From Adlercreutzia faecimuris (lineage in GTDB: Bacteria > Actinomycetota > Coriobacteriia > Coriobacteriales > Eggerthellaceae), in NCBI RefSeq assembly GCF_022669055.1, contig NZ_JAJMLW010000003.1, forward strand, positions 310,001 to 374,000: a stretch of DNA of 64,000 nucleotides, read 5' to 3'. The notes beneath the pieces were generated by a model. It was not told the DNA's origin. It saw only the letters and a program-made list of their open reading frames with translations, and made no database searches. The translations under genes were made by a program, and so were the position numbers. Positions 10,031-19,142 of this stretch are shown in pieces; the first letter of the stretch is position 1, and each line of letters begins with the position of its first letter.

Positions 10031-11221
10031 CTAGTAGCGCACGTAGACCATGTCGCTCGTGACCGAGGCCACCTTCACCACGTCGCCGGTGCGCGGGGCG
10101 TGGATCATCTGGCCGCCGCCGATGTAGACGCCGGTGTGCTGGCGGCGGCTGTTGTGCACGACGCAGATGTCGCCGGGCTGGGGGTTGGTGACCCGCGGCC
10201 AGCCGATGATGTCGCCGGTGGAGCAGAAGCGGCTGTAGCGGCCGGTGAGCGCGTAGCCCACCAGGCCCGAGCAGTCGAAGGAGTCCGGCCCTACGGCGCC
10301 GTAGCTGTAGGGCTTGCCCAGCTGGGAGTAGGCGCGGTCGACCACGGTGTTGCCGGTGACCGTCTGCGGGCGCGAGTTGTTGTTGGACGAACCGCCCGAC
10401 GACGACCCGGACGAGCTGCCGGAGCCGGTGCTGCCCGACGAGCCCGACGAGCTGCCGGAGCCGGTGCCGCTCGACGAGCCGCTGCCGGCGGTGCCCGCGG
10501 CGGGCGCGCCGCCCGTGCCCGTGGGATCGGCCGCCTGCTGGCGCGCTAGCTCGGCCTCGGCCTCGCGGCGCCGCTGCTCCTCGCGGGCGGCCTCCTCCTG
10601 GGCCAGGAGCTCGGCGGCCTCGGCGGAGAGGTTGTCGTAGACGGCCTGGGTCTGGGCCACCAGGCGCTCGGACTCGGCCACCACGGCCTCCATCTCGGCG
10701 GCCTTCTCGGCGGCGACGCGCTCCTGCTCGGCGTAGGTGGCCTTCTGGGCCTCCACCTCGGCCTTGAGGTCCTTGGTCTGCTGGACCATGTCGGCGTCGT
10801 CCTGGTTCATGTCGTTGAGCAGGTCCCAGTTGGACGTGAAGGCCTGGAACGACGTGGCGCCCAGGAGCAGGTCGAGGAAGGTGGCCGAGCCGGTGCGGTA
10901 CATGGAGCGGGCGCGCGAGCCGAGCTTGCCCTGCAGGTCGTCGATCTGGCCGCTGGCCTCGTCGATGCGCGCCTGGGCCTCGTCCATCTTGGCCTGGGCC
11001 TGCTGCTGGGCGGACAGCGCCGCGGAGTAGTCGGCCTCGGCCTGGTAGAGGCGCTCGGACATGGCGTTGAGCTGGGTGAGGGCCGACTGCGCCTCGGCCT
11101 GCTTCTCGGCCGCCGTCGGCGCGGCGAGCGCCGTGGCGGGCGAGGCGGCCAGCAGCGTGAGGCCGGCTAGGGTGCCGCCGACGAAGGCGCGGCGGCTGAT
11201 AAGGGGAAGATGCTCGCTCAC
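10031..11221 (-). CDS. Tat-exported NlpC/P60 peptidoglycan hydrolase with coiled coil (copy 2)
   Basis: Paralogue of the gene at 8724-9812, 396 aa, with the same plan: twin-arginine signal (ISRRAFVGG), coiled coil, linker, then a C-terminal NlpC/P60 domain with Cys317 (SFDCSGLV) and His362 (HTGVYIGG). The linker is longer and made of Gly/Ser repeats, a flexible tether. The frame is open further upstream, but the GTG at 11221 is chosen. It aligns with the ATG of copy 1 (SEH... follows in both) and has an ideal aaggagga 7-8 nt before it. It lies about 220 bp upstream of copy 1 on the same strand. The two probably arose by tandem duplication and now differ in linker and active-site surroundings. 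Confidence 0.9.
   Translation of the reverse strand: MSEHLPLISRRAFVGGTLAGLTLLAASPATALAAPTAAEKQAEAQSALTQLNAMSERLYQAEADYSAALSAQQQAQAKMDEAQARIDEASGQIDDLQGKLGSRARSMYRTGSATFLDLLLGATSFQAFTSNWDLLNDMNQDDADMVQQTKDLKAEVEAQKATYAEQERVAAEKAAEMEAVVAESERLVAQTQAVYDNLSAEAAELLAQEEAAREEQRRREAEAELARQQAADPTGTGGAPAAGTAGSGSSSGTGSGSSSGSSGSTGSGSSSGSSSGGSSNNNSRPQTVTGNTVVDRAYSQLGKPYSYGAVGPDSFDCSGLVGYALTGRYSRFCSTGDIIGWPRVTNPQPGDICVVHNSRRQHTGVYIGGGQMIHAPRTGDVVKVASVTSDMVYVRY
10700..11008. repeat. 309-bp identical block shared by the two NlpC genes (copy 2)
   Basis: Exact counterpart of 9291-9599, offset 1409 bp. The abrupt change from total identity to clear divergence at both ends points to recent gene conversion rather than recent duplication. 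Confidence 0.9.
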
Positions 11222-11572
11222 TAGGGTGTCCTCCTTGATCGAGCAGCGGGGTTCGCTGGGTGCCGCGCCGCCGGGGCGCGGGCTGCCCTCCATGGTACCA
11301 CGGCGGCTTCGCCGCGAGGGGAGGGCGCGCGCTTCTCGGCAACCCCTACATATTACGTGCCGCCGCGCCGTGATCCCTTACATATATATAAGTACCTCTC
11401 GCAGGCCCCGTGAAACCGCTCACTTCGGGAGGAATCATGGAGACACGCCCGGGGGCGTGTAAGCAGTTGACACGTTAATGGCGGTAGCGTATTATTCATT
11501 CGCTCGCTCGTTAGGCCTGGCCTTGCAAGCGGGTGGCAGCTTGAAAAGTACACATGAATTCAGCGCCGAAAT
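11222..11572. other. Intergenic region between divergent NlpC gene and tRNA-tuf cluster
   Basis: 351 bp without a recognised gene. It holds AT-rich patches (TATATATA near 11383-11390), a small hairpin (ACACGCC near 11443 with GGCGTGT near 11454), a possible 13-codon ORF with a good ribosome-binding site at 11437-11478, and the strong tRNA promoter at 11467-11495. Confidence 0.6.
11467..11495 (+). promoter_or_regulatory. Strong promoter of the tRNA-tuf cluster
   Basis: Consensus TTGACA (11467-11472), 17-bp spacer, TATTAT (11490-11495), about 75 bp before tRNA-Tyr. It is among the most consensus-like promoters in the window, as expected for tRNA and EF-Tu expression. Confidence 0.85.
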
Positions 11573-11657
11573 GGGCGTGTGCCCGAGTGGTTAAAGGGGA
11601 CGGGCTGTAAACCCGTTGGCTCTGCCTACCTAGGTTCGAATCCTAGCGCGCCCACCA
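11573..11657 (+). tRNA. tRNA-Tyr (anticodon GTA)
   Basis: 85 nt class II tRNA with a long variable arm, anticodon GTA in the loop ctGTAaa, T-loop ggTTCGAATcc, a 7-bp acceptor stem with one G-T pair, and an encoded CCA end. Confidence 0.95.
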
Positions 11658-11661
11658 TTTC

Positions 11662-11737
11662 GCCTGTGTAGCTCAGTCGGTAGAGCACTTCGTTGGTAAC
11701 GAAGAGGTCACCGGTTCAAGTCCGGTCGCAGGCTCCA
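11662..11737 (+). tRNA. tRNA-Thr (anticodon GGT)
   Basis: 76 nt cloverleaf. The acceptor GCCTGTG pairs with CGCAGGC, the anticodon GGT lies in ttGGTaa, the T-loop is GGTTCAAGTCC, and CCA is encoded. It begins 4 nt after tRNA-Tyr. Confidence 0.95.
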
Positions 11738-11740
11738 CTT

Positions 11741-11817
11741 GGCGGTGTAGCTCAGTTGGTCAGAGCACACGGTTCATACCCGTGGCGTCACTGGTTCAAA
11801 TCCAGTCACCGCTACCA
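11741..11817 (+). tRNA. tRNA-Met, elongator (anticodon CAT)
   Basis: 77 nt cloverleaf with anticodon CAT (ttCATac) and encoded CCA. The first acceptor position pairs (G-T), unlike the unpaired C-A of initiator tRNA, and the anticodon stem lacks the three G-C pairs typical of initiators, so elongator Met is preferred. A lysidine-modified tRNA-Ile (CAT) cannot be fully excluded. It lies 82 nt before tuf. Confidence 0.88.
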
Positions 11818-11899
11818 TTGGAATTATCGCGTCCGCTCGTCGGGCGCGTTTATTTTGTTTGTTTTCGCAGTACGAAACCTTTCCCAAGGAGGATGAAAC

Positions 11900-13102
<1,203 letters not shown>

Positions 13103-13122
13103 CTTCGCTTGCATGATTGAGG

Positions 13123-13150
13123 GGGAGCCCGTCTTCGGGCGGGCTCCCTT
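13123..13150 (+). terminator. Hairpin after tuf
   Basis: A 9-bp stem (gggagcccg 13123-13131 with cgggctccc 13140-13148), 8-nt loop, two T after it. Partial readthrough into rpmG would be possible. Confidence 0.6.
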
Positions 13151-13210
13151 CCCACAGGTTCATGTGTATGTTGAAAAGCCTGCTCGAGAATAACGGTAAA
13201 AGGAGAATTC

Positions 13211-13360
13211 ATGCGTACTCTGGTCACCCTGGCGTGCACTGACTGCAAGCGCCGCAACTACACGACCAAGAAGAACAAGCAGAACAATCCTGACCGCATC
13301 GAGTTCAAGAAGTACTGCAAGTGGTGTGGCCATCACACCCTGCACCGTGAGACTCGATAG
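13211..13360 (+). CDS. rpmG: Ribosomal protein L33, zinc-binding form
   Basis: Small ribosomal protein of the large subunit, 49 aa. Two Cys-x2-Cys pairs (Cys9/Cys12 and Cys36/Cys39) mark the zinc-containing (C+) type. The sequence starts [12 protein letters not shown] and ends HTLHRETR, typical of L33. The site aaggagaa lies just before the ATG. Position between tuf and tRNA-Trp/secE is the classic order in Gram-positive bacteria. Confidence 0.95.
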   Translation: MRTLVTLACTDCKRRNYTTKKNKQNNPDRIEFKKYCKWCGHHTLHRETR

Positions 13361-13384
13361 AGGTTCAGGCGAAGAAACAGGCAT

Positions 13385-13461
13385 AGGCCAGTAGCTCCAA
13401 TTGGTAGAGCGGCGGTCTCCAAAACCGCATGTTGGGGGTTCGAGTCCCTCCTGGCCTGCCA
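13385..13461 (+). tRNA. tRNA-Trp (anticodon CCA)
   Basis: 77 nt cloverleaf. Acceptor AGGCCAG pairs with CTGGCCT, anticodon CCA lies in ctCCAaa, the T-loop is GGTTCGAGTCC, and discriminator G is followed by encoded CCA. Its place between rpmG and secE is conserved in many Gram-positive genomes. Confidence 0.96.
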
Positions 13462-13540
13462 GCTTGTTAACTGCGAGCAGCCCGAGCGAGGCTGCTTGTT
13501 TGGCGTTTAGACGTTTTACGATTTTCCGATAAGGAACTCC

Positions 13541-13942
13541 ATGGCAAAGAAATCCAAGACACAACGAGCGAAGGCGTCTGCTGCCCGCCAGCAGCGCAAG
13601 GCCGAGCGCGACACCGAGGTGCTCGTCGAGGAGGTCGCCCCGGAGCCGGAGGAGAAGCCCAAGAAGGGCCTCTTCAAGAAGGCCGAGGACAAGCCTGCCG
13701 AGGCCCCGGAGCCCAAGAAGGCGGCCAAGAAGGCCGACGAGAAGCCCAAGAAGAAGCGCTTCCAGTTCCTTCGCGACGTGAAGGCCGAGATGAAGCGCGT
13801 CACGTGGCCCACCCGCACCGACGTCCTGCGCTGGACCGGCGTCGTGGTGGTCGCCCTGCTCTTCTTCGGCGTGTTCGTCGCCCTGCTCGACAATGTCATC
13901 ATCACGCCGCTGCTGGTGCTGATCTCGGGAATCGGAGCCTAG
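13541..13942 (+). CDS. secE: Preprotein translocase subunit SecE
   Basis: Essential clamp subunit of the SecYEG channel, 133 aa. The C-terminal 60 residues are the usual SecE core: FLRDVKAEMKRVTWPTRTDVLRW, then one membrane helix (VVVVALLFFGVFVALLDNVI). The first 70 residues are a highly charged Lys/Glu/Ala/Pro-rich extension, probably disordered, and longer than in E. coli-type SecE apart from its extra helices. Start supported by ataaggaactcc. nusG begins 3 nt after the stop. Confidence 0.92.
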   Translation: MAKKSKTQRAKASAARQQRKAERDTEVLVEEVAPEPEEKPKKGLFKKAEDKPAEAPEPKKAAKKADEKPKKKRFQFLRDVKAEMKRVTWPTRTDVLRWTGVVVVALLFFGVFVALLDNVIITPLLVLISGIGA

Positions 13943-13945
13943 GCC

Positions 13946-14476
13946 ATGACTAAGAAGTGGTATGTCCTGCACACCTACTCGGGCTACGAGAACAAGGTGC
14001 GCAAGAACCTCGAGACCCGCATCGAGACGATGGGCCTCGAGAACAACGTCTTCGGCATCGAGATCCCCACCGAGATGGTGACGGAGATCAAGGACGGAGG
14101 CCGTCGCGTCGAGAGCGAGAAGAAGGTGTTCCCGGGCTACGTGCTCGTGCGCATGGAGCTCGACGACCGCAGCTGGGCCGCCGTCCGCAACACGCCGGGC
14201 GTCACCGGCTTCGTGGGCAGCCAGGGCAACCCCCAGGCGCTCACCCGCGACGAGTACAACAAGATCATGAAGCGCACCAGCCGCGAGGCACCCAAGAAGA
14301 CGTCGACCAGCCTCGAGGTGGGCCAGTCCGTCAAGGTGGTCTCCGGCCCGCTGGCCGAGTTCGACGGCATCGTCTCCGAGGTGTCGCCCGAGGCCGGCAA
14401 GGTCAAGGTCATGGTCTCCATCTTCGGCCGCGAGACCCCCGTCGAGCTCTCGTTCGACCAGGTGGCCAAGATCTAA
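13946..14476 (+). CDS. nusG: Transcription termination/antitermination factor NusG
   Basis: NusG, 176 aa, binds RNA polymerase, suppresses pausing and can link to Rho or to ribosomes through S10. The N-terminal NGN domain ([14 protein letters not shown] at residue 5, [11 protein letters not shown] near 60) and the C-terminal KOW domain ([16 protein letters not shown] near 132) are both present and normal in length. It is cotranscribed with secE, and rplK follows after 107 nt. Confidence 0.96.
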   Translation: MTKKWYVLHTYSGYENKVRKNLETRIETMGLENNVFGIEIPTEMVTEIKDGGRRVESEKKVFPGYVLVRMELDDRSWAAVRNTPGVTGFVGSQGNPQALTRDEYNKIMKRTSREAPKKTSTSLEVGQSVKVVSGPLAEFDGIVSEVSPEAGKVKVMVSIFGRETPVELSFDQVAKI

Positions 14477-14583
14477 CGTTGAACACATTAAGCGCGATGG
14501 GCGCCCGCGTGGACCGGGGCTTCTCGCCGATCGGGCTTTTGTGATAGAGAGAGTATCCGCTTACATCTGAAAGGTAGTCACAG

Positions 14584-15084
14584 ATGGCTGAAAAGAAAGT
14601 CACCGGCTTCATCAAGCTGCAGATCCCTGCCGGCGCGGCCAACCCGGCGCCTCCCGTCGGCCCGGCCCTGGGCGCCCAGGGCGTCAACATCATGCAGTTC
14701 TGCCAGGCGTTCAACGCCCAGACGCAGGATCAGTCCGGCACCATCATCCCCGTCGAGATCACCGTCTACGAGGACAAGTCCTTCACCTTCGTGTGCAAGA
14801 CCCCTCCGGCGGCCGTGCTCATCAAGGAGAAGCTGGGCATCCAGTCCGGCGCCGGCATCCCGCAGCTCCAGACCGTGGGCACCCTCACCGTCGACCAGCT
14901 GCGCGAGATCGCCGAGATCAAGATGCCCGACCTCAACGCCAACGACATCGACGCCGCCATGGAGATCGTGGCCGGCACCGCCCGCTCCATGGGCGTGCGC
15001 ATCGAGGGCCGCGAGATGAAGAAGAAGTACGTGCCGTCCCGCAAGGTCGCGGCCATGCTTCAGGGCAAGTCGATCGACGAGTAG
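14584..15084 (+). CDS. rplK: Ribosomal protein L11
   Basis: Large-subunit protein of the GTPase-associated centre, 166 aa. The N-terminal proline-rich domain ([19 protein letters not shown]) and the C-terminal 23S-rRNA-binding domain (ending [12 protein letters not shown]) are intact. The chain then runs about 20 residues past the usual end near 142 with a basic tail ([18 protein letters not shown]). A gaaagg site precedes the ATG. rplA follows, as in nearly all bacteria, and L1 may regulate both. Confidence 0.95.
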   Translation: MAEKKVTGFIKLQIPAGAANPAPPVGPALGAQGVNIMQFCQAFNAQTQDQSGTIIPVEITVYEDKSFTFVCKTPPAAVLIKEKLGIQSGAGIPQLQTVGTLTVDQLREIAEIKMPDLNANDIDAAMEIVAGTARSMGVRIEGREMKKKYVPSRKVAAMLQGKSIDE

Positions 15085-15153
15085 CCTCGCCGTCGACGTA
15101 GCTAGTCAGTGGAAGGGCTGGAAGCGCCCGCCATCACCACGAAAGGAACCGCA

Positions 15154-15864
15154 ATGACCAAGAAGTCCAAGAAGTACCTCGCCGCCGAGGCGCAGATCCC
15201 CGAGGCGCCCGTCGCGCCGCTCGAGGCCATGAAGCTCCTGAAGGAGATCTCCACGGCCAACTTCGACGAGACCGTGACCGGCGACTTCCGCCTGGGTATC
15301 GACACCCGCCAGGCCGACCAGCAGCTGCGCGGCACCGTGAGCCTGCCCAACGGCTCCGGCAAGACCGTCCGCGTGGCCGTTTTCGCCGAGGGTGAGGCCG
15401 CCCGCGCCGCCGAGGAGGCCGGTGCCGACATCGTGGGCACCGACGAGCTCATGGCCCAGATCCAGGCCGGCGAGTTCAACTTCGACGCCGCCGTGGCCAC
15501 CCCCGACCAGATGGGCAAGGTCGGCCGCCTGGGCAAGATCCTCGGCCCCCGTGGCCTCATGCCGAACCCCAAGCTCGGCACCGTGACCAACGACGTGGTC
15601 AAGGCCATCAACGAGCTGAAGGGCGGCCGCGTGGAGTACCGTGCCGACCGCTACGGCATCGCGCATGTCATCCTGGGCAAGGCCTCCTTCACCCCGGAGC
15701 AGCTGGCCGAGAACTACGGCGCCGTCTACGACGAGATCCTGCGCATGAAGCCGGCCGCGGCCAAGGGCAAGTACGTGAAGTCCATCACCGTCTCGGGCAC
15801 CATGACCCCGGGCGTGGCCGTGGACTCCTCGATCACCCGCGCCTACACCGAGGCCGCCGAGTAG
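15154..15864 (+). CDS. rplA: Ribosomal protein L1
   Basis: L1, 236 aa, forms the mobile L1 stalk and in many bacteria represses its own operon. The family segments are visible: [20 protein letters not shown] near 45, the [17 protein letters not shown] loop near 128-144 and VGTVTN-type following residues. An in-frame ATG 45 nt upstream exists, but the ATG at 15154 has the ribosome-binding site (gaaaggaa) and matches the family start. rplJ and rplL, which usually follow, are absent here. Confidence 0.95.
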   Translation: MTKKSKKYLAAEAQIPEAPVAPLEAMKLLKEISTANFDETVTGDFRLGIDTRQADQQLRGTVSLPNGSGKTVRVAVFAEGEAARAAEEAGADIVGTDELMAQIQAGEFNFDAAVATPDQMGKVGRLGKILGPRGLMPNPKLGTVTNDVVKAINELKGGRVEYRADRYGIAHVILGKASFTPEQLAENYGAVYDEILRMKPAAAKGKYVKSITVSGTMTPGVAVDSSITRAYTEAAE

Positions 15865-15886
15865 CGAATACCTCTCACATCACCTG

Positions 15887-15915
15887 GGAAGGCCCCGCAT
15901 CATGCGGGGCCTTCC
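15887..15915 (+). terminator. Hairpin terminator after rplA
   Basis: A 12-bp perfect stem (ggaaggccccgc 15887-15898 with 15904-15915), 5-nt loop, without a T-run after it. It marks the end of the tuf to rplA cluster. Confidence 0.65.
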
Positions 15916-16076
15916 TGCGTTCGGGGGCGGATGCGCCCGCGGCGGCACCGGCGGCCGCCGGGCGCGCGGGCCGCGCGGTCGCCGCCGGCCCGGCACGCAG
16001 GGGGCGGCCGCCGCCGGCTCTCGGAGCGAACGGGGCGGGCGAGCGTGACGGCGGCCCCGGGGCGGGCGGGGCCCGG

Positions 16077-16085
16077 TGCTATACT
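16077..16085 (+). promoter_or_regulatory. Extended -10 promoter before map
   Basis: TG-C-TATACT (16077-16085), about 60 bp before the map start. No -35 match, which is usual for TGn extended -10 promoters. The 230 bp upstream are very GC-rich and hold no recognisable gene. Confidence 0.5.
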
Positions 16086-16144
16086 ATCCCGCGACGTGGA
16101 GGGGCGCTGCGGGCGCCCCTCCCAGCCTTCGGGAGGGGAGCGCC

Positions 16145-16915
16145 ATGATAATCAAGAAGTCGCCGGCCGAGATCGAGGCCATGCGCGAGGCCGGCCGCGT
16201 GTCCGCCAAGGTCCTGCGCGAGGTGGGCGCGCTCATCAAGCCGGGCGTCACCACCGCCGAGCTCGACGAGTTCGCCGAGGCCCTCATCCGGCTGGAGGGC
16301 GGCATCCCCGCCTTCAAGGGCTACGGCGGGTTCCCCGGCTCCATCTGCGCGTCCGTGAACGACCAGATCGTCCATGGCATCCCCTCGCGTAAGGTGGTGC
16401 TCAGAGACGGCGACATCATCTCCATCGACACGGGGGCCATCGTGGACGGCTGGGTGGGCGACAACGCCTGGACCTACGCGGTGGGGAAGGTGTCGCCTGA
16501 GAAGCGGCGCCTGCTGGAGGTGACGGAGCAGAGCCTGTGGGCGGGCCTCGACGCGGCGCGCCCCGGCAACCGCCTGGGCGACATCGGGCACGCGGTGCAG
16601 TCGGTGGCCGAGGCGGCCGGCTTCGGCGTGGTGCGCGAGTACGTCGGCCACGGCATCGGGCGCGACATGCACGAGGATCCCAACGTCCCCAACTACGGCC
16701 GCAGGCACACCGGCGTGCGCCTGGAGCCGGGCATGGTGCTGGCCATCGAGCCCATGGTCAACGCCGGCACCCACAAGACGCGGCAGATGCCCGACGGCTG
16801 GCTCGTCTGCACGCGGGACGGGCGCCCCTCGGCGCACTTCGAGAAGACGGTCGCCATCACCGAGGACGGGCCGGTCATCCTCACCACCGAGGAGGGGCAC
16901 CGCCGTCCCGTGTAG
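16145..16915 (+). CDS. map: Methionine aminopeptidase, type I
   Basis: Removes the N-terminal methionine of new proteins, 256 aa. All five metal ligands are present: Asp95 (SIDTGA), Asp106 (VGDNAW), His169 (VGHGIG), Glu202 (AIEPMV) and Glu233 (HFEKTV). His78 (IVHGIP) is the catalytic histidine. The ATG at 16145 is chosen over an upstream in-frame ATG that would add 23 unrelated residues, because gggagggg lies just before it. In most bacteria map sits with secY/adk/infA. Here it follows rplA with its own promoter. Confidence 0.96.
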   Translation: MIIKKSPAEIEAMREAGRVSAKVLREVGALIKPGVTTAELDEFAEALIRLEGGIPAFKGYGGFPGSICASVNDQIVHGIPSRKVVLRDGDIISIDTGAIVDGWVGDNAWTYAVGKVSPEKRRLLEVTEQSLWAGLDAARPGNRLGDIGHAVQSVAEAAGFGVVREYVGHGIGRDMHEDPNVPNYGRRHTGVRLEPGMVLAIEPMVNAGTHKTRQMPDGWLVCTRDGRPSAHFEKTVAITEDGPVILTTEEGHRRPV

Positions 16916-16999
16916 GGACGCGCCCGGGCGCCGAGGCGGGCGCACGCGTGCCACGGTTCGCCACGCGCCGGCCGCGGCGTATCGCCGAGTCCCCCTGGC

Positions 17000-17022
17000 C
17001 CGTCGCCCCGTCGGGGCGACGG
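17000..17022. terminator. GC hairpin between convergent map and murJ
   Basis: A 10-bp perfect stem (ccgtcgcccc 17000-17009 with 17013-17022) and 3-nt loop, ending just before the murJ stop codon. No T-tract. Confidence 0.45.
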
Positions 17023-17025
17023 CGC

Positions 17026-19098
17026 CTAGCGATGCAGGCGGCGGCCCACCTTGGCGGCGATGGCGGTGACGAAGGCGGCCTCGGGCAGGTTCAGGCGGAT
17101 GGCGGGCCCGAAGGCGGCCGCCAGCGCCGCCACGCCGCCCGCGGCCAGGTAGGCCAGCGCCTGAGGCACCGACCCAGTGAGCGGCCCGAAGGCGGCCTGG
17201 AGGGCCCAGAGCACCGCCCCGCCCGCCACGGCGCCGGCCAGGCCGAGCCCCACGCTGCGCAGCGCGGCCGCCGCCAGCGCGCCGAGCCCCATGGGCCCGT
17301 AGTGGCGGCGCAGGTAGGCGAAGGCGATGAGGTCGCCCACCACGTAGGACACGACGGTGGATGCGGCGATGGCCTCGAGCGTGACGGGGTAGCCGTGCTG
17401 CACGCCCCAGGCCGCCCCCACGGTGACGGCCACCTGGGCCGCCACGGCTACGAAGTTGACGATCGAGAACACCCCCATGCGGCGGATGCTGCTGAACACC
17501 TTGTTGAGGTAGGCGTTCACGCCGTAGAACGGCAGCGCCACGGCCATGACGGCCAGGTAGCGGGCGATCTGGGCGATGCTGTCCTCGGTGAAGGCGCCGA
17601 TGTGGTAGAGCGTCACGAGCGGCGTGGCGAACACGGCCAGGCAGAACGCCATGGGCACCATGAGGAAGGTGATCTGCCCCGTGCCGTCGATGATCCCGCG
17701 CACCACGCCGCGCTCGTCGCCGTCGGCCTGCATGTCCGAGAGCTCCGTGAACATGGCGGTGGTCACGGGCACGGCGAGGAACGAGTAGGGGAAGGTGAAC
17801 CACAGGCGCGCGTAGGCGATGACCGACGGGCCGTTGTCGGCGAAGCAGTACGACGCCGCGTTCTGGGCCGACACCGTGGCGAACGAGCACACGGTGACGA
17901 AGAGGGCCGGCGCGCCCAGGGCGAGCGTCTCGCGCAGGGCCGGGTCGCGCAGGTCGAGGCGCGGGCGGATGCGGATGCCGTTTCTCCGCAGGGCCGGCAC
18001 CTGGATGGCCATCTGCACGAACACCCCGAGCGGGTTGCCGATGGCGATGGCGTAGAAGGCCCCGACGGGGTCGTGCGGGGCGATGGCGGCGTAGGCGATG
18101 AATGACGCGATGACGATGACGTTGTTGAACACCGGCGCGATGGACGACCAGAAGTACTCGCGGTTGGCGTTGAGCAGGCCCGACACCACCGACGAGCAGC
18201 CGTAGAACACGATCTGGATGGCGAAGAACTGGAAGAAGAACACCGCGAGCGCCATCTCCTGCTGGTCGGAGTAGAACGTCTGGGTGAAGATGACCTGGGC
18301 GGGGAAGAGCATGCACAGCGCCGACACGACGCCGAGCAGCACGACGACGATGGTGAGCAGGTTCGAGGCGTAGGCGTTGCCCTGCTCGGCGCCGAGCTTC
18401 TTCTTCACGCTCAGGTACACCGGCAAAAACGCCGTGACGAGCATGCCGCCCATGACCAGCTCGTAGAGCATGTTGGGCAGGTTGTTGGCCACCTGGTAGG
18501 AGCTCGACACGAAGGTGGCGCCCAGGGCGAAGGCCATGGCCCAGGTGCGGGCGAAGCCGGTGACGCGAGATATGATGACGCAGATGCTGATGAGCGCGGC
18601 CGACGCCCCCACGTCGCGGGAGGCGGCCTCCTCGGCCTCGTCGGCGGCCCGGGCGGGCTCCGGCTCGCGGATGGGGGCCGGGGCGGGGGAGGGGCGCCGG
18701 GCGTGGCGCGCCTCGCGCTCGGCCAGAAAGTCGAGCAGCTCGACCTCGTCCAGGTCGAAGGCCTGCTGGCGCAGCGTGCCGTCGGGGTCGGTGCGGTCGA
18801 GCCCCGCGTGGCTGCCGATGATGGGGATGGCGCCGGTGAGGCCCGGCGCCGGCGCGGCGGCGCGCGGCGGCCGCTCGGGGCCGCGGTGGCGCCCGCGCGC
18901 CGCGGGACCCTCCACGCCGGGGCCCGCGGGGCCGGGGGAGGCATGGCGGGCCCGGCGGGCGTCGGCGGCGCGCTCGGCGTTGAGGCGGGGGTTGTTGCGC
19001 GGGCCCGCGGGCGCGTGCGGGGCGCGGGCGGTGTCATCGCCGCGGGTATGTCTGCCTCGCAGGGGCGTCTGTGGCATCGTGGGGGCCTTCGCGCGCAT
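17026..19098 (-). CDS. murJ: MurJ/MviN lipid II flippase with long N-terminal extension
   Basis: Membrane flippase of the MOP superfamily that moves lipid II to the outer face for peptidoglycan synthesis, 690 aa. The membrane core begins near residue 165 (ASAALISICVIISRVTGFARTW) and gives about 14 helices, with family segments such as LYELVMGGMLVTAFLPVY. The first 165 residues are an unusual hydrophilic Arg/Ala/Pro-rich cytoplasmic extension containing a short acidic helix (FDLDEVELLDFLAERE). A second ATG at 19077 would remove only 7 residues, and no clear ribosome-binding site separates the two. It diverges from nadK, with only 44 bp between the start codons. Confidence 0.9.
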   Translation of the reverse strand: MRAKAPTMPQTPLRGRHTRGDDTARAPHAPAGPRNNPRLNAERAADARRARHASPGPAGPGVEGPAARGRHRGPERPPRAAAPAPGLTGAIPIIGSHAGLDRTDPDGTLRQQAFDLDEVELLDFLAEREARHARRPSPAPAPIREPEPARAADEAEEAASRDVGASAALISICVIISRVTGFARTWAMAFALGATFVSSSYQVANNLPNMLYELVMGGMLVTAFLPVYLSVKKKLGAEQGNAYASNLLTIVVVLLGVVSALCMLFPAQVIFTQTFYSDQQEMALAVFFFQFFAIQIVFYGCSSVVSGLLNANREYFWSSIAPVFNNVIVIASFIAYAAIAPHDPVGAFYAIAIGNPLGVFVQMAIQVPALRRNGIRIRPRLDLRDPALRETLALGAPALFVTVCSFATVSAQNAASYCFADNGPSVIAYARLWFTFPYSFLAVPVTTAMFTELSDMQADGDERGVVRGIIDGTGQITFLMVPMAFCLAVFATPLVTLYHIGAFTEDSIAQIARYLAVMAVALPFYGVNAYLNKVFSSIRRMGVFSIVNFVAVAAQVAVTVGAAWGVQHGYPVTLEAIAASTVVSYVVGDLIAFAYLRRHYGPMGLGALAAAALRSVGLGLAGAVAGGAVLWALQAAFGPLTGSVPQALAYLAAGGVAALAAAFGPAIRLNLPEAAFVTAIAAKVGRRLHR

Positions 19099-19102
19099 CG
19101 GA

Positions 19103-19108
19103 TATAAT
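19103..19108 (+). promoter_or_regulatory. -10 element in the murJ/nadK divergent region
   Basis: TATAAT 35 bp before the nadK ATG, the only AT-rich patch between two divergent genes. The complementary strand of the same patch reads CATTAT, so overlapping divergent promoters are possible. Confidence 0.5.
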
Positions 19109-19142
19109 GCCCCATCATAGCAAAAGCGGAAAGACGGCCCCC

